Shown here: positions 1-8,772 of the stretch, in pieces | Numbering within the stretch: position 1 is the stretch's first letter | Layout: each line of letters begins with the position of its first letter | Assembly: GCA_002328075.1 (NCBI GenBank) | Contig: DCVT01000058.1 | Span: forward strand, 62,001-126,000 | DNA length: 64,000 nt | Direction: 5' to 3' | Source of the DNA: Anaerolineales bacterium UBA2181 | GTDB lineage: Bacteria > Chloroflexota > Anaerolineae > Promineifilales > UBA4811 | The notes under the pieces: model-generated | Seen by the model: only the letters and a program-made list of their open reading frames with translations | Database searches by the model: none | What the model was told of the DNA's origin: nothing | Translations under genes and position numbers: made by a program

Positions 1-1443
1 GGGCTCAAGACGCAGGCCTGGTCACGATTGAGCGTCGAGATGACCGAGATCACCGACCTGATTGGCACCGGCAAGAAACAGATCACTATGGCGCAGGTTC
101 CCATCGCGAAGGCGGCACCGTATGCGGCCGCCGACGTGGACATGACGCTGCGGCTGGTGGAAAGGTTAGAGGCCGAACTCAAGGCGATGGGGCTGTGGGA
201 CCTCTTTTCCCGCGTCGAGATGCCCTTGATCCCGGTTCTGTCGGACATGGAGCAGGCCGGCGTTCTGCTTGACCCCGATTTCTTGCGACAGATGTCGGTC
301 CAACTGCGACAACGTCTGATTGAACTGGAGTATGCTATCCACCGGGAGGCTGGCCGCATCTTTAACATCAATTCGACCCAGCAACTCAGCCAGGTCTTGT
401 TTGAGCAGTTGGGCCTCCCCACCGAGGGATTGCGAAAGACGGCTTCGGGTTACTATTCCACGGCGGCCGATGTCCTGGACGGATTGGCGGGAAGTCACCC
501 CATTGTGGATCTGATCCTGGAGCACCGGGAGCTGTCCAAGCTGCAGTCAACTTATGTGGAGGCGCTTCCCACCATGGTGAATCCCGCCACGGGGCGAATC
601 CACACGTCATACAATCAGGCTGGCGCCATCACCGGTCGCATTGCCTCATCCAACCCAAACCTGCAAAACATTCCCATTCGCACCGAGTTAGGGAGGCAGG
701 TGCGGCGCGCCTTTGTGGCCCAACCCGGCTGGATGCTGATGGCGGCCGACTATTCTCAGGTCGAGCTGCGGGTGTTGGCGCACATGTCACAGGATGCGGC
801 ACTATTGGACGCCTTTCGCCGCGGACAGGACATCCACGCGACGACTGCCGCCACGGTATACCGGATTCCACTGGACAAGGTCGACAAGGACCAACGCCGT
901 TTTGCCAAGAGCGTCAACTTTGGCCTTCTGTACGGGATGAGCGCCTTTCGGCTGGCGCGCGAGTCCGATCTGACGCTGGCAGAGGCGGAGGATTTTGTCC
1001 AGGGATATTTCGAGAGCTTTCCGCGGGTTCGTGACTATCTAGTAAACACCATCCGCCAGGCCAAAGAGAGGGGCTGGGTGGAGACGGCACTAGGAAGGCG
1101 TCGGTTCTTTCCACTTCTGCAGGGCACAGACCCATCGCGCTCTGCGGCCTTGGCCCGGCAGCGCGCCGAGCGCGAAGCTGTCAACTTTCCCATTCAGGGC
1201 ACAGCGGCCGACATCATAAAAATGGCCATGATTGATCTCTACCGTGTCCTGACAGAGCGCGGCCTGCGAACCCGCATGATACTGCAGGTGCATGATGAAC
1301 TGGTGTTGGAGGTGCCAGAGAGCGAGTTGGAGCAGGCACGAGAAATCGTGGTGAACGTCATGGCCAACGCCTACCAACTCCTGGCGCCGTTGCAGGTGGA
1401 TACCAAGGTGGGACCCAACTGGCTAGAAATGGAGCCGGTTTGA
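1..1443 (+). CDS. polA: DNA polymerase I, C-terminal part (5' end outside window)
   Basis: Replicative gap-filling and repair polymerase. The frame is open through base 1, and the residues before the TTG at 28 still fit PolA, so the true start lies upstream. The visible 480 residues begin at the end of the 3'-5' exonuclease fold, where the Y-x3-D of Exo III survives as YAAAD. They then cover the whole polymerase domain. Motif A is DYSQVELRVLAHMS. Motif B (O-helix) is RRFAKSVNFGLLYG. Motif C is QVHDELVLEVP, with the catalytic His-Asp-Glu. The C-terminus is of normal length. Whether the 5' nuclease domain and the other exonuclease residues are intact cannot be judged here. Confidence 0.97.
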   Translation, partial: GLKTQAWSRLSVEMTEITDLIGTGKKQITMAQVPIAKAAPYAAADVDMTLRLVERLEAELKAMGLWDLFSRVEMPLIPVLSDMEQAGVLLDPDFLRQMSVQLRQRLIELEYAIHREAGRIFNINSTQQLSQVLFEQLGLPTEGLRKTASGYYSTAADVLDGLAGSHPIVDLILEHRELSKLQSTYVEALPTMVNPATGRIHTSYNQAGAITGRIASSNPNLQNIPIRTELGRQVRRAFVAQPGWMLMAADYSQVELRVLAHMSQDAALLDAFRRGQDIHATTAATVYRIPLDKVDKDQRRFAKSVNFGLLYGMSAFRLARESDLTLAEAEDFVQGYFESFPRVRDYLVNTIRQAKERGWVETALGRRRFFPLLQGTDPSRSAALARQRAEREAVNFPIQGTAADIIKMAMIDLYRVLTERGLRTRMILQVHDELVLEVPESELEQAREIVVNVMANAYQLLAPLQVDTKVGPNWLEMEPV

Positions 1444-1444
1444 A

Positions 1445-1472
1445 TTGCGCTGCCCTGTCCGTGTGCTATACT
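1445..1472 (+). promoter_or_regulatory. Sigma-70 type promoter for the TPR gene
   Basis: TTGCGC at 1445-1450 and TATACT at 1467-1472 are 16 bases apart, and TGC just before the -10 makes it an extended -10. It lies directly after the polA stop. Transcription would start near 1479, giving a 5' leader of about 125 bases before the TPR gene. Confidence 0.5.
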
Positions 1473-1604
1473 TGACCCGTGGTCGGGAACTTAGGCGGGA
1501 TGAAAGCGATCTTGATCGGCCGGAATAACGCCAGCGTCGTATGCGGTTGACGCGGGTGTTCATTGGCGGCCGACTGGCTCTGGCCTGCAAATCGGAGTCG
1601 AATC

Positions 1605-3929
1605 GTGGCCAACGATCGTCAGCAGTTTGATCAAGCGATGCGCGTTGGAGCGCAGCACGCCTGGGACAACGATTGGAATGCTGCCATTCAGCAGTACCAA
1701 CTGGCCCGCGCAGAGTTCCCGGACGATCCGTTGCCCTATGATCACCTGGGCCAGGCGCACTATCAACTTGGAGAGTACGCTGAGGCGCTGAACTGGTACG
1801 TGCAGGCAGCCAAGTTGAACCCGATGGATGTCGTAGCCATGGGCCGGATAGCTGACCTCCTGGAGCGATCAGGGCAACTGGACCAGGCGGCGCGGACCTA
1901 CATGGCGGTGGCCGAAGCCTATCTTCAGAAACGCGATCTGGGCCTGGCGATCGCCAATTGGGAACGGGCGACGCGTCTGGACAACAACCTGATCGGCGCC
2001 AGGCAGCGCTTGGCGTTTGTCTATCACCGAGAGGGGCGGCTGCGCGAATCTATCCGCGAGCATCTGGCGCTGGCGCGCATTCACCAAAGCCGAGGAGACA
2101 GTCGACAGGCGTTCACGGTGTGTCAGGCTGCTTTGGAGCTGCAGCCGGATAATACTGATGTCCTGGCGGCGGTTCAGTTGCTCGAACAGGGTCGGGTGGT
2201 GCAAGAGCCCCCGGTCGACGTGCTTGGACACTCCGGCCAATCGCCGACCGAGCGGGAAACGACCCTGGGTGAAGCGCTTTGGCATGCCGTGGATACGTTG
2301 AGCGGGACCATCGAATCCACCTGGGACGGGGATACGTCGGCGCAACCAACCGACGGCGGAAGCCCGGTCGAGGATGCCAGGCAAGCTGCGTTGGCAGACC
2401 TGGCCGGGACTGTCTTTGAGGAGGACCGGGGCGACCTTCTGACGTCGTTGAGAAAGCAAGACCGCGACGCCCTGATCAGCCAGGCCATTGCCCACCAGAC
2501 GCGGGGAGAGATCGAGCAGGCCATCGTTGCCTACGAGCGTGCTATCGCGTCCGGCGTTGTCCAACCGGCCGCACGGTTCAACCTCGGATTGCTGTACAAG
2601 GAGCGGCTCAGGCTGGACGAAGCTATCCAGCAATTACAGTGGGCGCTCAGCGACCCGGAATACGTGCTGGGTAGCCATTTCGCCCTGGGCGAATGCTTTC
2701 GCGTCAAGGGCAAGCTGGACGAGGCTCTGGCTCACTTTATGCAGGTCGCCAAGATCGTGGACCTGCGCACCGTCGGCCGTGACCAGGCGGATGACCTTGT
2801 GCGATTGTATGAGAACCTGGCGGACATGCACGCAGCCACGGGCGAACCGGAGCAAGCAGCCGCCTTTGCCCAGGCGCTGGTAGAGTTTCTCAGCACCAAA
2901 GGGTGGGAGGACAAGGTTCGTGAGTCGCGCGAACGTCTGGATGCCATCACCGGCGAAGGCGAAACCATGAGCCTGGCCGAAATCCTTGCTGTTCCTGGGT
3001 GTCAGGGATTGCTCGAATCGCTTGCCATGACGACCGAATATGCGCGGCGGGGCTGGTGGGATACAGCAATGGAGGAGTGCTATCGGGCGGTTCACATATC
3101 GCCGTTCTTCTTGCCGGTTCACCAGCGACTTGCGCGCCTGTTGGAAGAGCGTGGTCAGATCGAGGCGGCCGGCAACAAGTACGTCATGCTTGCCCAAGCC
3201 TACCGCAACCGCGGCGACATCGGCCGAGCCATGGCTACGTTCGAAAAGGCGATGGCACTGGCGCCGTTGGACATGACCCTGCGCACGCGTCTCATTGAAT
3301 TGCTCAAACGGCATGGTGAGATTGACCGCGCGTTGGAGCACTATGTGGCGCTGGCGGAATCCTATTACCAGCTGGCGCAGATTGACCGCGCGCGCGAAAA
3401 GTACCTGGAAGCGCTTCAATTGGCGCCGCGCGGGTCGCAGGAAAAACAGTGGACGGCCAAGATTCTTCACCGCACGGCCGATATCGACATGCAACGGCTT
3501 AACTGGCGAGATGCGGTCAATGCCTATGCTCAGATTGTGCGAATCGCCCCGGATGACGAGCGAGCCAATATCACGCTGGTCGAGTTGTTGTTCAAGCTGG
3601 ATCGGGGCCACGAGGCGCTGACGGAGCTGGACCGGTTCCTGGCGCGATTGGCGTCACAGGGACGGACCAGGAAGATCCTGGCGATTCTCGACGACCTGCT
3701 CGCCCAAAAACCAACCAATATGGGACTGCTCCAGCGGTTGGCGTGGGCATTTGCGCAGGCCGGCGACCCGAAAAAGGCGATCGAGTATCTTGACCGGCTC
3801 GGCGAAGTACAATTGGACCGCGGAATGCGGATCGAAGCTGCCACCACCATTCGGGCTATCCTGGCGCTTGAGCCGGCCGACGCAGAGGGATATCGGCGTT
3901 TGTACGAGCAGATCAGGTTGTCCACGTGA
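1605..3929 (+). CDS. Large tetratricopeptide-repeat protein
   Basis: This soluble protein of about 774 residues is built almost wholly of TPR helices, for example LPYDHLGQAHYQLGEYAEAL near the start, with further copies to the C-terminus. A linker richer in Glu, Asp and Pro separates an N-terminal block from a longer C-terminal block. No signal peptide or membrane segment is visible. The start chosen is GTG 1605, preceded by GGAG at 1593-1596; the frame is also open from a TTG at 1563. The stop overlaps the cdaA start by four bases (GTGA), so the two are probably translationally coupled. TPR proteins are usually scaffolds; a link to c-di-AMP signalling is inference from the overlap alone. Confidence 0.85.
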   Translation: MANDRQQFDQAMRVGAQHAWDNDWNAAIQQYQLARAEFPDDPLPYDHLGQAHYQLGEYAEALNWYVQAAKLNPMDVVAMGRIADLLERSGQLDQAARTYMAVAEAYLQKRDLGLAIANWERATRLDNNLIGARQRLAFVYHREGRLRESIREHLALARIHQSRGDSRQAFTVCQAALELQPDNTDVLAAVQLLEQGRVVQEPPVDVLGHSGQSPTERETTLGEALWHAVDTLSGTIESTWDGDTSAQPTDGGSPVEDARQAALADLAGTVFEEDRGDLLTSLRKQDRDALISQAIAHQTRGEIEQAIVAYERAIASGVVQPAARFNLGLLYKERLRLDEAIQQLQWALSDPEYVLGSHFALGECFRVKGKLDEALAHFMQVAKIVDLRTVGRDQADDLVRLYENLADMHAATGEPEQAAAFAQALVEFLSTKGWEDKVRESRERLDAITGEGETMSLAEILAVPGCQGLLESLAMTTEYARRGWWDTAMEECYRAVHISPFFLPVHQRLARLLEERGQIEAAGNKYVMLAQAYRNRGDIGRAMATFEKAMALAPLDMTLRTRLIELLKRHGEIDRALEHYVALAESYYQLAQIDRAREKYLEALQLAPRGSQEKQWTAKILHRTADIDMQRLNWRDAVNAYAQIVRIAPDDERANITLVELLFKLDRGHEALTELDRFLARLASQGRTRKILAILDDLLAQKPTNMGLLQRLAWAFAQAGDPKKAIEYLDRLGEVQLDRGMRIEAATTIRAILALEPADAEGYRRLYEQIRLST

Positions 3930-4771
3930 ACGAATTGTGGTACCGCATCCAGACGATCACCTGGACCAGCGTCCTGGACGTTCTGCTGGTCACGCTAGTC
4001 TTTTTCATGGTCTTGGTGCTGGTGCGCGGCACCCGGGCAGTTCAGCTCTTGCGTGGGGTCATCTTGTTGGTCCTGCTGGCGCTTTCGCTCACATCGGCGG
4101 TCAGTCTACCCGCTTTTGGTTGGCTGATCGGCAAAACCATTCCGGCAATACTGTTGGCGATTCCTATCATCTTCCAGCCCGAGTTGCGCCGGGCGTTCGA
4201 GCGTCTGGGGCAGGCGGGATCTCTGTTTCGCGGGTTTCGCGAGGATCGCGAGGGTGCCTTTATATCGGGCATTTCCCATGCTTGCCAACGCCTTTCTGAC
4301 CGGCGCCATGGTGCGCTGATTGTGTTGGAACGCGACACTGGTCTGCAGGAGTACGTGGACACCGGCACCGTCCTGGACGGCAGGCTGAGCCAGCAATTGC
4401 TGGAAACGGTGTTCTACCCATCCACTGAGCTACACGATGGTGCAGTCATCCTGCGCGAATCCCGGGTCATGGCAGCCGCCTGCGTCCTGCCACTGTCGGC
4501 CGGCAAACTCCACAGCGGAGAAAGGCACCTCGGGCTGCGGCACCGAGCGGCCTTGGGGATCAGCGAGGTCAGTGATGCCATTGCCATAGTGGTATCGGAG
4601 GAGACGGGCCAGATCGCGGTGGCCCACAATGGACGCATGATTCGGCGCCTGGACGCTACCCGTCTGGAAACCATCCTACGCGCGTTTTACCAACCTAGGC
4701 TTCGGCGGGGATGGCTGCGTTGGCTGTCTGGGAGCAAAAAAAAACCATCATCTCCTCATCAAAAACCCTAG
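3926..4771 (+). CDS. cdaA: Diadenylate cyclase (c-di-AMP synthase), CdaA type
   Basis: Condenses two ATP into the second messenger c-di-AMP at the inner membrane. The first 80-90 residues hold about three hydrophobic segments. The DAC domain follows, with the two family signatures visible: DGAVIL near residue 170 and RHRAALG near residue 205. Length (281 aa) fits the CdaA family. The start is a GTG overlapping the upstream TPR stop. The YbbR gene lies 34 bases downstream, the usual cdaA-cdaR pairing; glmM, often third in that operon, is absent. The C-terminus is basic, with a run of lysines from an A9 tract (4736-4744), a possible slippage site. Confidence 0.94.
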   Translation: MNELWYRIQTITWTSVLDVLLVTLVFFMVLVLVRGTRAVQLLRGVILLVLLALSLTSAVSLPAFGWLIGKTIPAILLAIPIIFQPELRRAFERLGQAGSLFRGFREDREGAFISGISHACQRLSDRRHGALIVLERDTGLQEYVDTGTVLDGRLSQQLLETVFYPSTELHDGAVILRESRVMAAACVLPLSAGKLHSGERHLGLRHRAALGISEVSDAIAIVVSEETGQIAVAHNGRMIRRLDATRLETILRAFYQPRLRRGWLRWLSGSKKKPSSPHQKP

Positions 4772-4805
4772 ATCGGGTGTCCATGGCTGAAAGTGTGGGC
4801 GTGTC

Positions 4806-6155
4806 GTGTTTCGTTGGCTGATAAACAACCTCGGTACTCTGGCCCTTTCATTGGTCCTGGCGCTGTTTGTCTGGTTTGTGGCGGTGCGCGAGGCTAATCC
4901 GATAATCGAGACCGTCTACGCCGAGTCGATTCCCATTCAGTTGCTCAACCAACCCCTGGGCACCCTGATGATCAACACCCCGGAGCGAGTCCTCAGGGCG
5001 ACAGTACGCGGCCCCAAGACCGAAATCGACGCGCTGAGCGTCTCGGATTTTGAGGCCCTTATTGATCTTTCTTCGGTTGCCTTGGGCGGGGCGGATGTTC
5101 CGGTTGTGGTAGTGGTCAAGAATCCACTGGTGAGCCTGATGGGTCAGAGCCCGAGTACCGTGTATGTCCAATTGGAGGAATACCGCCGGCTGACGCTTCC
5201 TGTCGACCTGAAGTTGAGCGGGGTGCCGAGTTTGGGTTACATTGCAGGCGACGCGGAGGTCGAACCGTTCGAAGTGACGGTGGAGGGTGCTGCGTCAAAG
5301 GTTTCTCCCATTGCCGCTGCACAGGTTGAACTGAACATTGAGGGTATTTCCGATTCCGTCAGTCGCAAGCTGTCCGTCCGCCTGAGCGGCATGGACGGGC
5401 GGCTGATCTCTGGCGTGACCCCCAACCCGTCGGAGGTGTTGGTCACCGTACCGGTCACCAAATCTGACGAGTATGCCCAGGTGTTGGTGACCGCCAATCT
5501 GTCGGGCAGCATTGCTTCCGGTTATCGGCTGGCCGGGTTTTCGGTGATCCCGGATCGGGTGATGATTCGAGTCCGGCCGGAGGTGATCTCCACCTTGCCT
5601 GCTTCCATCCAGACGGAAGTGGTGGACATATCTGGCGCTAGCGGTGACCTGAATCAGCGGGTCGGATTGCTGTTGCCGCATGGGGTCAGTCTGGTGCAGG
5701 AGCAAAGCGTGCTGGTGGTCATTGACGTGGAGCCGGTGCTGACCACCCTGACAATTCCCTGGCGGATTCGGGCTGAGGGCCCAGACCCTGGGCTTACGGC
5801 TACCCTGTCGTTGCAGGTAGCAAATATTGGGCTCGTTGGTCCCCTGATGTTGGTGAATGAATTCGACCCGGAGCGCCACATTGATCTTTTCGTCAACCTG
5901 GGCGGTCTGAACCCCGGAACTCACGAGGTACAGGTGGTGGCCTTGAGCCGCCTGGCAGGCATCGAGGTGTTGCAGGTGGTGCCGCCCACCATCAAGGTTG
6001 AGATTGCGGTGCAACCCACGCCGACCCCTACCCCTACCCCGGAAGAGGACGATTTGGCGAATGCGGCAGCAACGGGCGAAGCAGCGGTCGGGAGTCCGAC
6101 TCCGGCTGTCGCCATTACCCCGGTTAGGACACCGGTCGCCACGCCCCGGCCCTAA
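4806..6155 (+). CDS. YbbR/CdaR-like regulator of diadenylate cyclase
   Basis: Membrane-anchored extracytoplasmic protein of 449 residues. A single N-terminal hydrophobic segment (about residues 8-27, ending FVWFVAVREAN) is followed by several YbbR-type beta domains with the repeated pattern 'P-v-x-V-x-G-p/a'. In Firmicutes, CdaR binds and modulates CdaA; the same role is inferred here from adjacency. The C-terminus ends in a low-complexity PTPTPTPTPEEDD stretch and a Thr/Pro/Val-rich tail, probably an unstructured extension. Start GTG 4806 immediately precedes the membrane segment; its ribosome-binding site is weak. Confidence 0.88.
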   Translation: MFRWLINNLGTLALSLVLALFVWFVAVREANPIIETVYAESIPIQLLNQPLGTLMINTPERVLRATVRGPKTEIDALSVSDFEALIDLSSVALGGADVPVVVVVKNPLVSLMGQSPSTVYVQLEEYRRLTLPVDLKLSGVPSLGYIAGDAEVEPFEVTVEGAASKVSPIAAAQVELNIEGISDSVSRKLSVRLSGMDGRLISGVTPNPSEVLVTVPVTKSDEYAQVLVTANLSGSIASGYRLAGFSVIPDRVMIRVRPEVISTLPASIQTEVVDISGASGDLNQRVGLLLPHGVSLVQEQSVLVVIDVEPVLTTLTIPWRIRAEGPDPGLTATLSLQVANIGLVGPLMLVNEFDPERHIDLFVNLGGLNPGTHEVQVVALSRLAGIEVLQVVPPTIKVEIAVQPTPTPTPTPEEDDLANAAATGEAAVGSPTPAVAITPVRTPVATPRP

Positions 6156-6205
6156 GCTTTTTCAAGCGATTGGGCCCTGTGGCTGATGGTCTGGAGAACT
6201 GCCTC

Positions 6206-7558
6206 ATGAAGCGTAAACCCATGGTCGCCTTGGTCGGCCGTCCTAACGTGGGCAAATCCACCCTGTTCAACAGGTTGGTCGGCGAACGGCTCGCCGTGGT
6301 CTCGGACGTGCCAGGAACAACCCGCGACCGGATTCAGGCGGACGCCGAATGGGGAGGTCTGGTGTTCACCGTGGTGGACACCGGCGGCATTGAAGTCGAG
6401 GGTGGTATCCACACCACTCCTCTCTCGGAAGACTCGGCCTTGTTTCTGCCATCGATTCGGGCCCAAGCAGAGGTAGCTATCACCGCGGCCGACGTGGTGG
6501 TGATCCTGGTGGATGCCTCTGCGGGGCTGACCGCGGCCGATGAGGAAGTCGCCGCCATTCTACGTCAGTCGACCAAACCGGTCATTATCGCCGCCAACAA
6601 GGCGGATAACTCTGCCCTGTGGGAAGGGGCGGTCGACTTTTACGCCCTGGGTCTGGGTCCAGTGTTCCCGATCTCGGCCTTGCACGGAACCGGAACCGGC
6701 GACCTGCTGGATGCCATCGTGGACGCGCTGCCCGGTTGGGTTTCCGCCGAGGAGGAGGATGACGAATCGGTCAAGATTGCCATTGTAGGGCGACCCAATG
6801 TGGGCAAATCCTCGTTGCTGAACCGTCTCCTGGGTCAAGAGCGGGCCATCGTCAGCCCCATTCCGGGTACCACCCGCGATGCCATCGATACGTATCTCAG
6901 TTGGGAGGGCACGCCGGTGACCCTCATCGACACCGCCGGCATCCGTCGACGGGGTCGGATTGACCCTGGGGTGGAAAGGTACAGTGTTCTCCGGGCGCTG
7001 GGAGCCATCAAGCGCGCCGACGTGGCGCTGCTGCTGGTGGATGCGCAAGATGGCGTGACCTCGCAGGATGCCCACGTTGCCGGCTTTGTGCTGGAAGAGA
7101 ATGTGAGTGTGGTGGTGCTGGTGAACAAGTGGGATGCGGTCGAAAAGGACACTTACACCATGGCGGCGTTCACGCAAGAGGTCCGCCAAGCGTTGAACTT
7201 TATGGACTATGTGCCGGTCTTGTTCATCTCCGCCCTTACCGGTCAGCGGGTCCAGCAGGTCTTGCCGACCGCTTTGCAGGTTCAGTCGGCGCGCATGGAA
7301 CGTATTCCCACCAGTGAGCTGAACCGGCTGGTTCGCGAAGCGTCGGCGCGCCACGCGCCGCCCTCACGGGGAGGAAAACGCCTCAAGTTCCTTTATTCCA
7401 CGCAAGCCGGCGTCGATCCGCCGACCTTTGTCTTTTTTGTGAACGACCCGCAGTTGGTGCACTTTAGCTATCAACGTTTCATCGAAAACGAGATCCGACG
7501 CCTTTACGCGTTCCCGGGCACCCCACTGGTGCTCCGTTTTCGGGCGCGAGAGGAATAG
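6206..7558 (+). CDS. der: GTPase Der (EngA), 50S assembly factor
   Basis: Tandem-GTPase ribosome assembly factor, about 450 residues as is usual. The first G domain opens GRPNVGKSTLFNRL, and the second (near residue 195) GRPNVGKSSLLNRLLG. Each has a DTAG/DTGG-type G3 and an NKxD-type G4 (ANKAD and VNKWD). The KH-like C-terminal domain ends FPGTPLVLRFRAREE. Start ATG 6206 is chosen because GGAGA at 6193-6197 precedes it by eight bases and the protein then begins at the first G domain as in homologues; the frame itself is open from 6170. Follows the YbbR gene by 50 bases and probably shares its transcript. Confidence 0.97.
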   Translation: MKRKPMVALVGRPNVGKSTLFNRLVGERLAVVSDVPGTTRDRIQADAEWGGLVFTVVDTGGIEVEGGIHTTPLSEDSALFLPSIRAQAEVAITAADVVVILVDASAGLTAADEEVAAILRQSTKPVIIAANKADNSALWEGAVDFYALGLGPVFPISALHGTGTGDLLDAIVDALPGWVSAEEEDDESVKIAIVGRPNVGKSSLLNRLLGQERAIVSPIPGTTRDAIDTYLSWEGTPVTLIDTAGIRRRGRIDPGVERYSVLRALGAIKRADVALLLVDAQDGVTSQDAHVAGFVLEENVSVVVLVNKWDAVEKDTYTMAAFTQEVRQALNFMDYVPVLFISALTGQRVQQVLPTALQVQSARMERIPTSELNRLVREASARHAPPSRGGKRLKFLYSTQAGVDPPTFVFFVNDPQLVHFSYQRFIENEIRRLYAFPGTPLVLRFRAREE

Positions 7559-7609
7559 GGCCGGGCGTCGGCCGGGGCCGTTAGGCCCGCTGCCGGAGGG
7601 ATACCATGC

Positions 7610-8665
7610 TCACAGGATCAGCATGGCATCGCCAAAACTGTAAAAGCGATAGTCATGCAGGATGGCCTCCGCATATGCCTGTCTGATGGTGTCGATTCCG
7701 GCAAAGGCTGCAACCAGGACGATCAGCGTGCTGCGGGGCAGGTGAAAGTTGGTGATGAGGGCGTCTACCACCCCAAACGCGAATCCGGGCGTGATATACA
7801 GGTCGGTGCGGCCGGAAAATGCCGAAACGGTGCGCCAACCGCAGGCGCCGTGCTGGGGCTGACCCCGGTGGTAGGCGGCCTCCAGCGTGCGGACCACGGT
7901 GGTGCCAACCGCAATGATGCGCCCGCCGGCCAGGCGGGTCTGATTGATCTGGTTGGCGGTCTCGGCGCTCAACTCCGCCCATTCGGTGTGAATCCGATGG
8001 TCGCCAATGTCGTTTTCCTCGATTGGCTTGAACGTATCCAGCCCAATGTGTAGCGTGAGGTAACTGATCTGCACCCCGCCAGAGTGCAACGACAGTAGCA
8101 GGTCCGGCGTAAAATGGAGCCCGGCCGTGGGTGCTGCCGAGCTTCCCGCGCGTTGGGCGAAAACCGTCTGGTACCGCTCGGGGTCGCCAGCATAATGGTG
8201 GATGTAGGGCGGCAACGGGACCTGACCTACATCCGTCAGCCAGTCGCCGATTGGACGGTCAAAATGAACCAGCCGCGTCCCACCCTCCTCGACCGCGGTG
8301 ATTCGGGCCGAGACGCCACAGGGCTCCTGGGCCGCATCCAGCAGGTGAACCTCGGTGCCTTCCCGGACCCGGTGACCGCGCACCAAGGCGCGCCAGGTAT
8401 GCTCGGGTTGCGGCTCCAGTAGCAACAACTCGACCTGGCCGCCAGTTGTTTTGCGCCCTACCAGTCGCGCCGGAATAACGCGGGTGTTGTTGAGCACCAG
8501 CAGGTCCCCCGGCCGGAGATAGCTGCTCAGGTCGGTAAACCGGCGGTGCTCCAGTTGCCCATCAGTGCGATGCAGCACCAAAAGGCGCGAGCTGTCTCTC
8601 GGCTCCGCTGGAACCTGAGCGATGCGCTCCGGCGGGAGTTGGTAGTCAAACTGCCAGGTCTTCAC
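7610..8665 (-). CDS. queA: S-adenosylmethionine:tRNA ribosyltransferase-isomerase
   Basis: Transfers and isomerises the ribosyl moiety of SAM onto 7-aminomethyl-deazaguanine in tRNA, making epoxyqueuosine. The protein is 351 residues, the usual length. It begins MKTWQFDYQLPPERIAQ, and the family segments LLVLHR, DLLVLNNTRVIPARL and the C-terminal NFHLPRSTLIVLVAAFAG are all present. It is convergent with der, with only 51 bases between them. Its own promoter is visible just upstream, back to back with the next gene. No other queuosine gene is in the window. Confidence 0.96.
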   Translation of the reverse strand: MKTWQFDYQLPPERIAQVPAEPRDSSRLLVLHRTDGQLEHRRFTDLSSYLRPGDLLVLNNTRVIPARLVGRKTTGGQVELLLLEPQPEHTWRALVRGHRVREGTEVHLLDAAQEPCGVSARITAVEEGGTRLVHFDRPIGDWLTDVGQVPLPPYIHHYAGDPERYQTVFAQRAGSSAAPTAGLHFTPDLLLSLHSGGVQISYLTLHIGLDTFKPIEENDIGDHRIHTEWAELSAETANQINQTRLAGGRIIAVGTTVVRTLEAAYHRGQPQHGACGWRTVSAFSGRTDLYITPGFAFGVVDALITNFHLPRSTLIVLVAAFAGIDTIRQAYAEAILHDYRFYSFGDAMLIL

Positions 8666-8712
8666 GCGAAATTGCCGTCACGGCGTCTCTTACGGGGCGC
8701 CACGATGCCTAT

Positions 8713-8740
8713 AGTATAACCAAGCCACGGGGCCGAGCAA
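8713..8740 (-). promoter_or_regulatory. Promoter of queA
   Basis: On the minus strand, TTGCTC (8735-8740) and TATACT (8713-8718) are 16 bases apart. Transcription would start near 8706, about 40 bases before the queA ATG at 8665. Confidence 0.5.
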
Positions 8741-8760
8741 TGGCGTGGTGTGCCGGGTGG

Positions 8761-8766
8761 TATAAT
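8761..8766 (+). promoter_or_regulatory. -10 box placed for a leaderless transcript
   Basis: A perfect TATAAT ends six bases before the ATG at 8773, so a normal transcription start falls on or next to the start codon. There is no convincing -35 box and no Shine-Dalgarno sequence between them. Confidence 0.45.
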
Positions 8767-8772
8767 GGCGGA

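Noticed and set aside
2634..3611. 325-codon minus-strand ORF opposite the TPR gene
   Set aside because: Lies wholly in the antisense of a clear TPR gene, has no family motif and no ribosome-binding site; a codon-bias shadow.
6019..6050. PTPTPTPTP repeat at the YbbR C-terminus as a CRISPR or tandem-repeat locus
   Set aside because: A short in-frame low-complexity linker typical of exported proteins of this group; no spacers.
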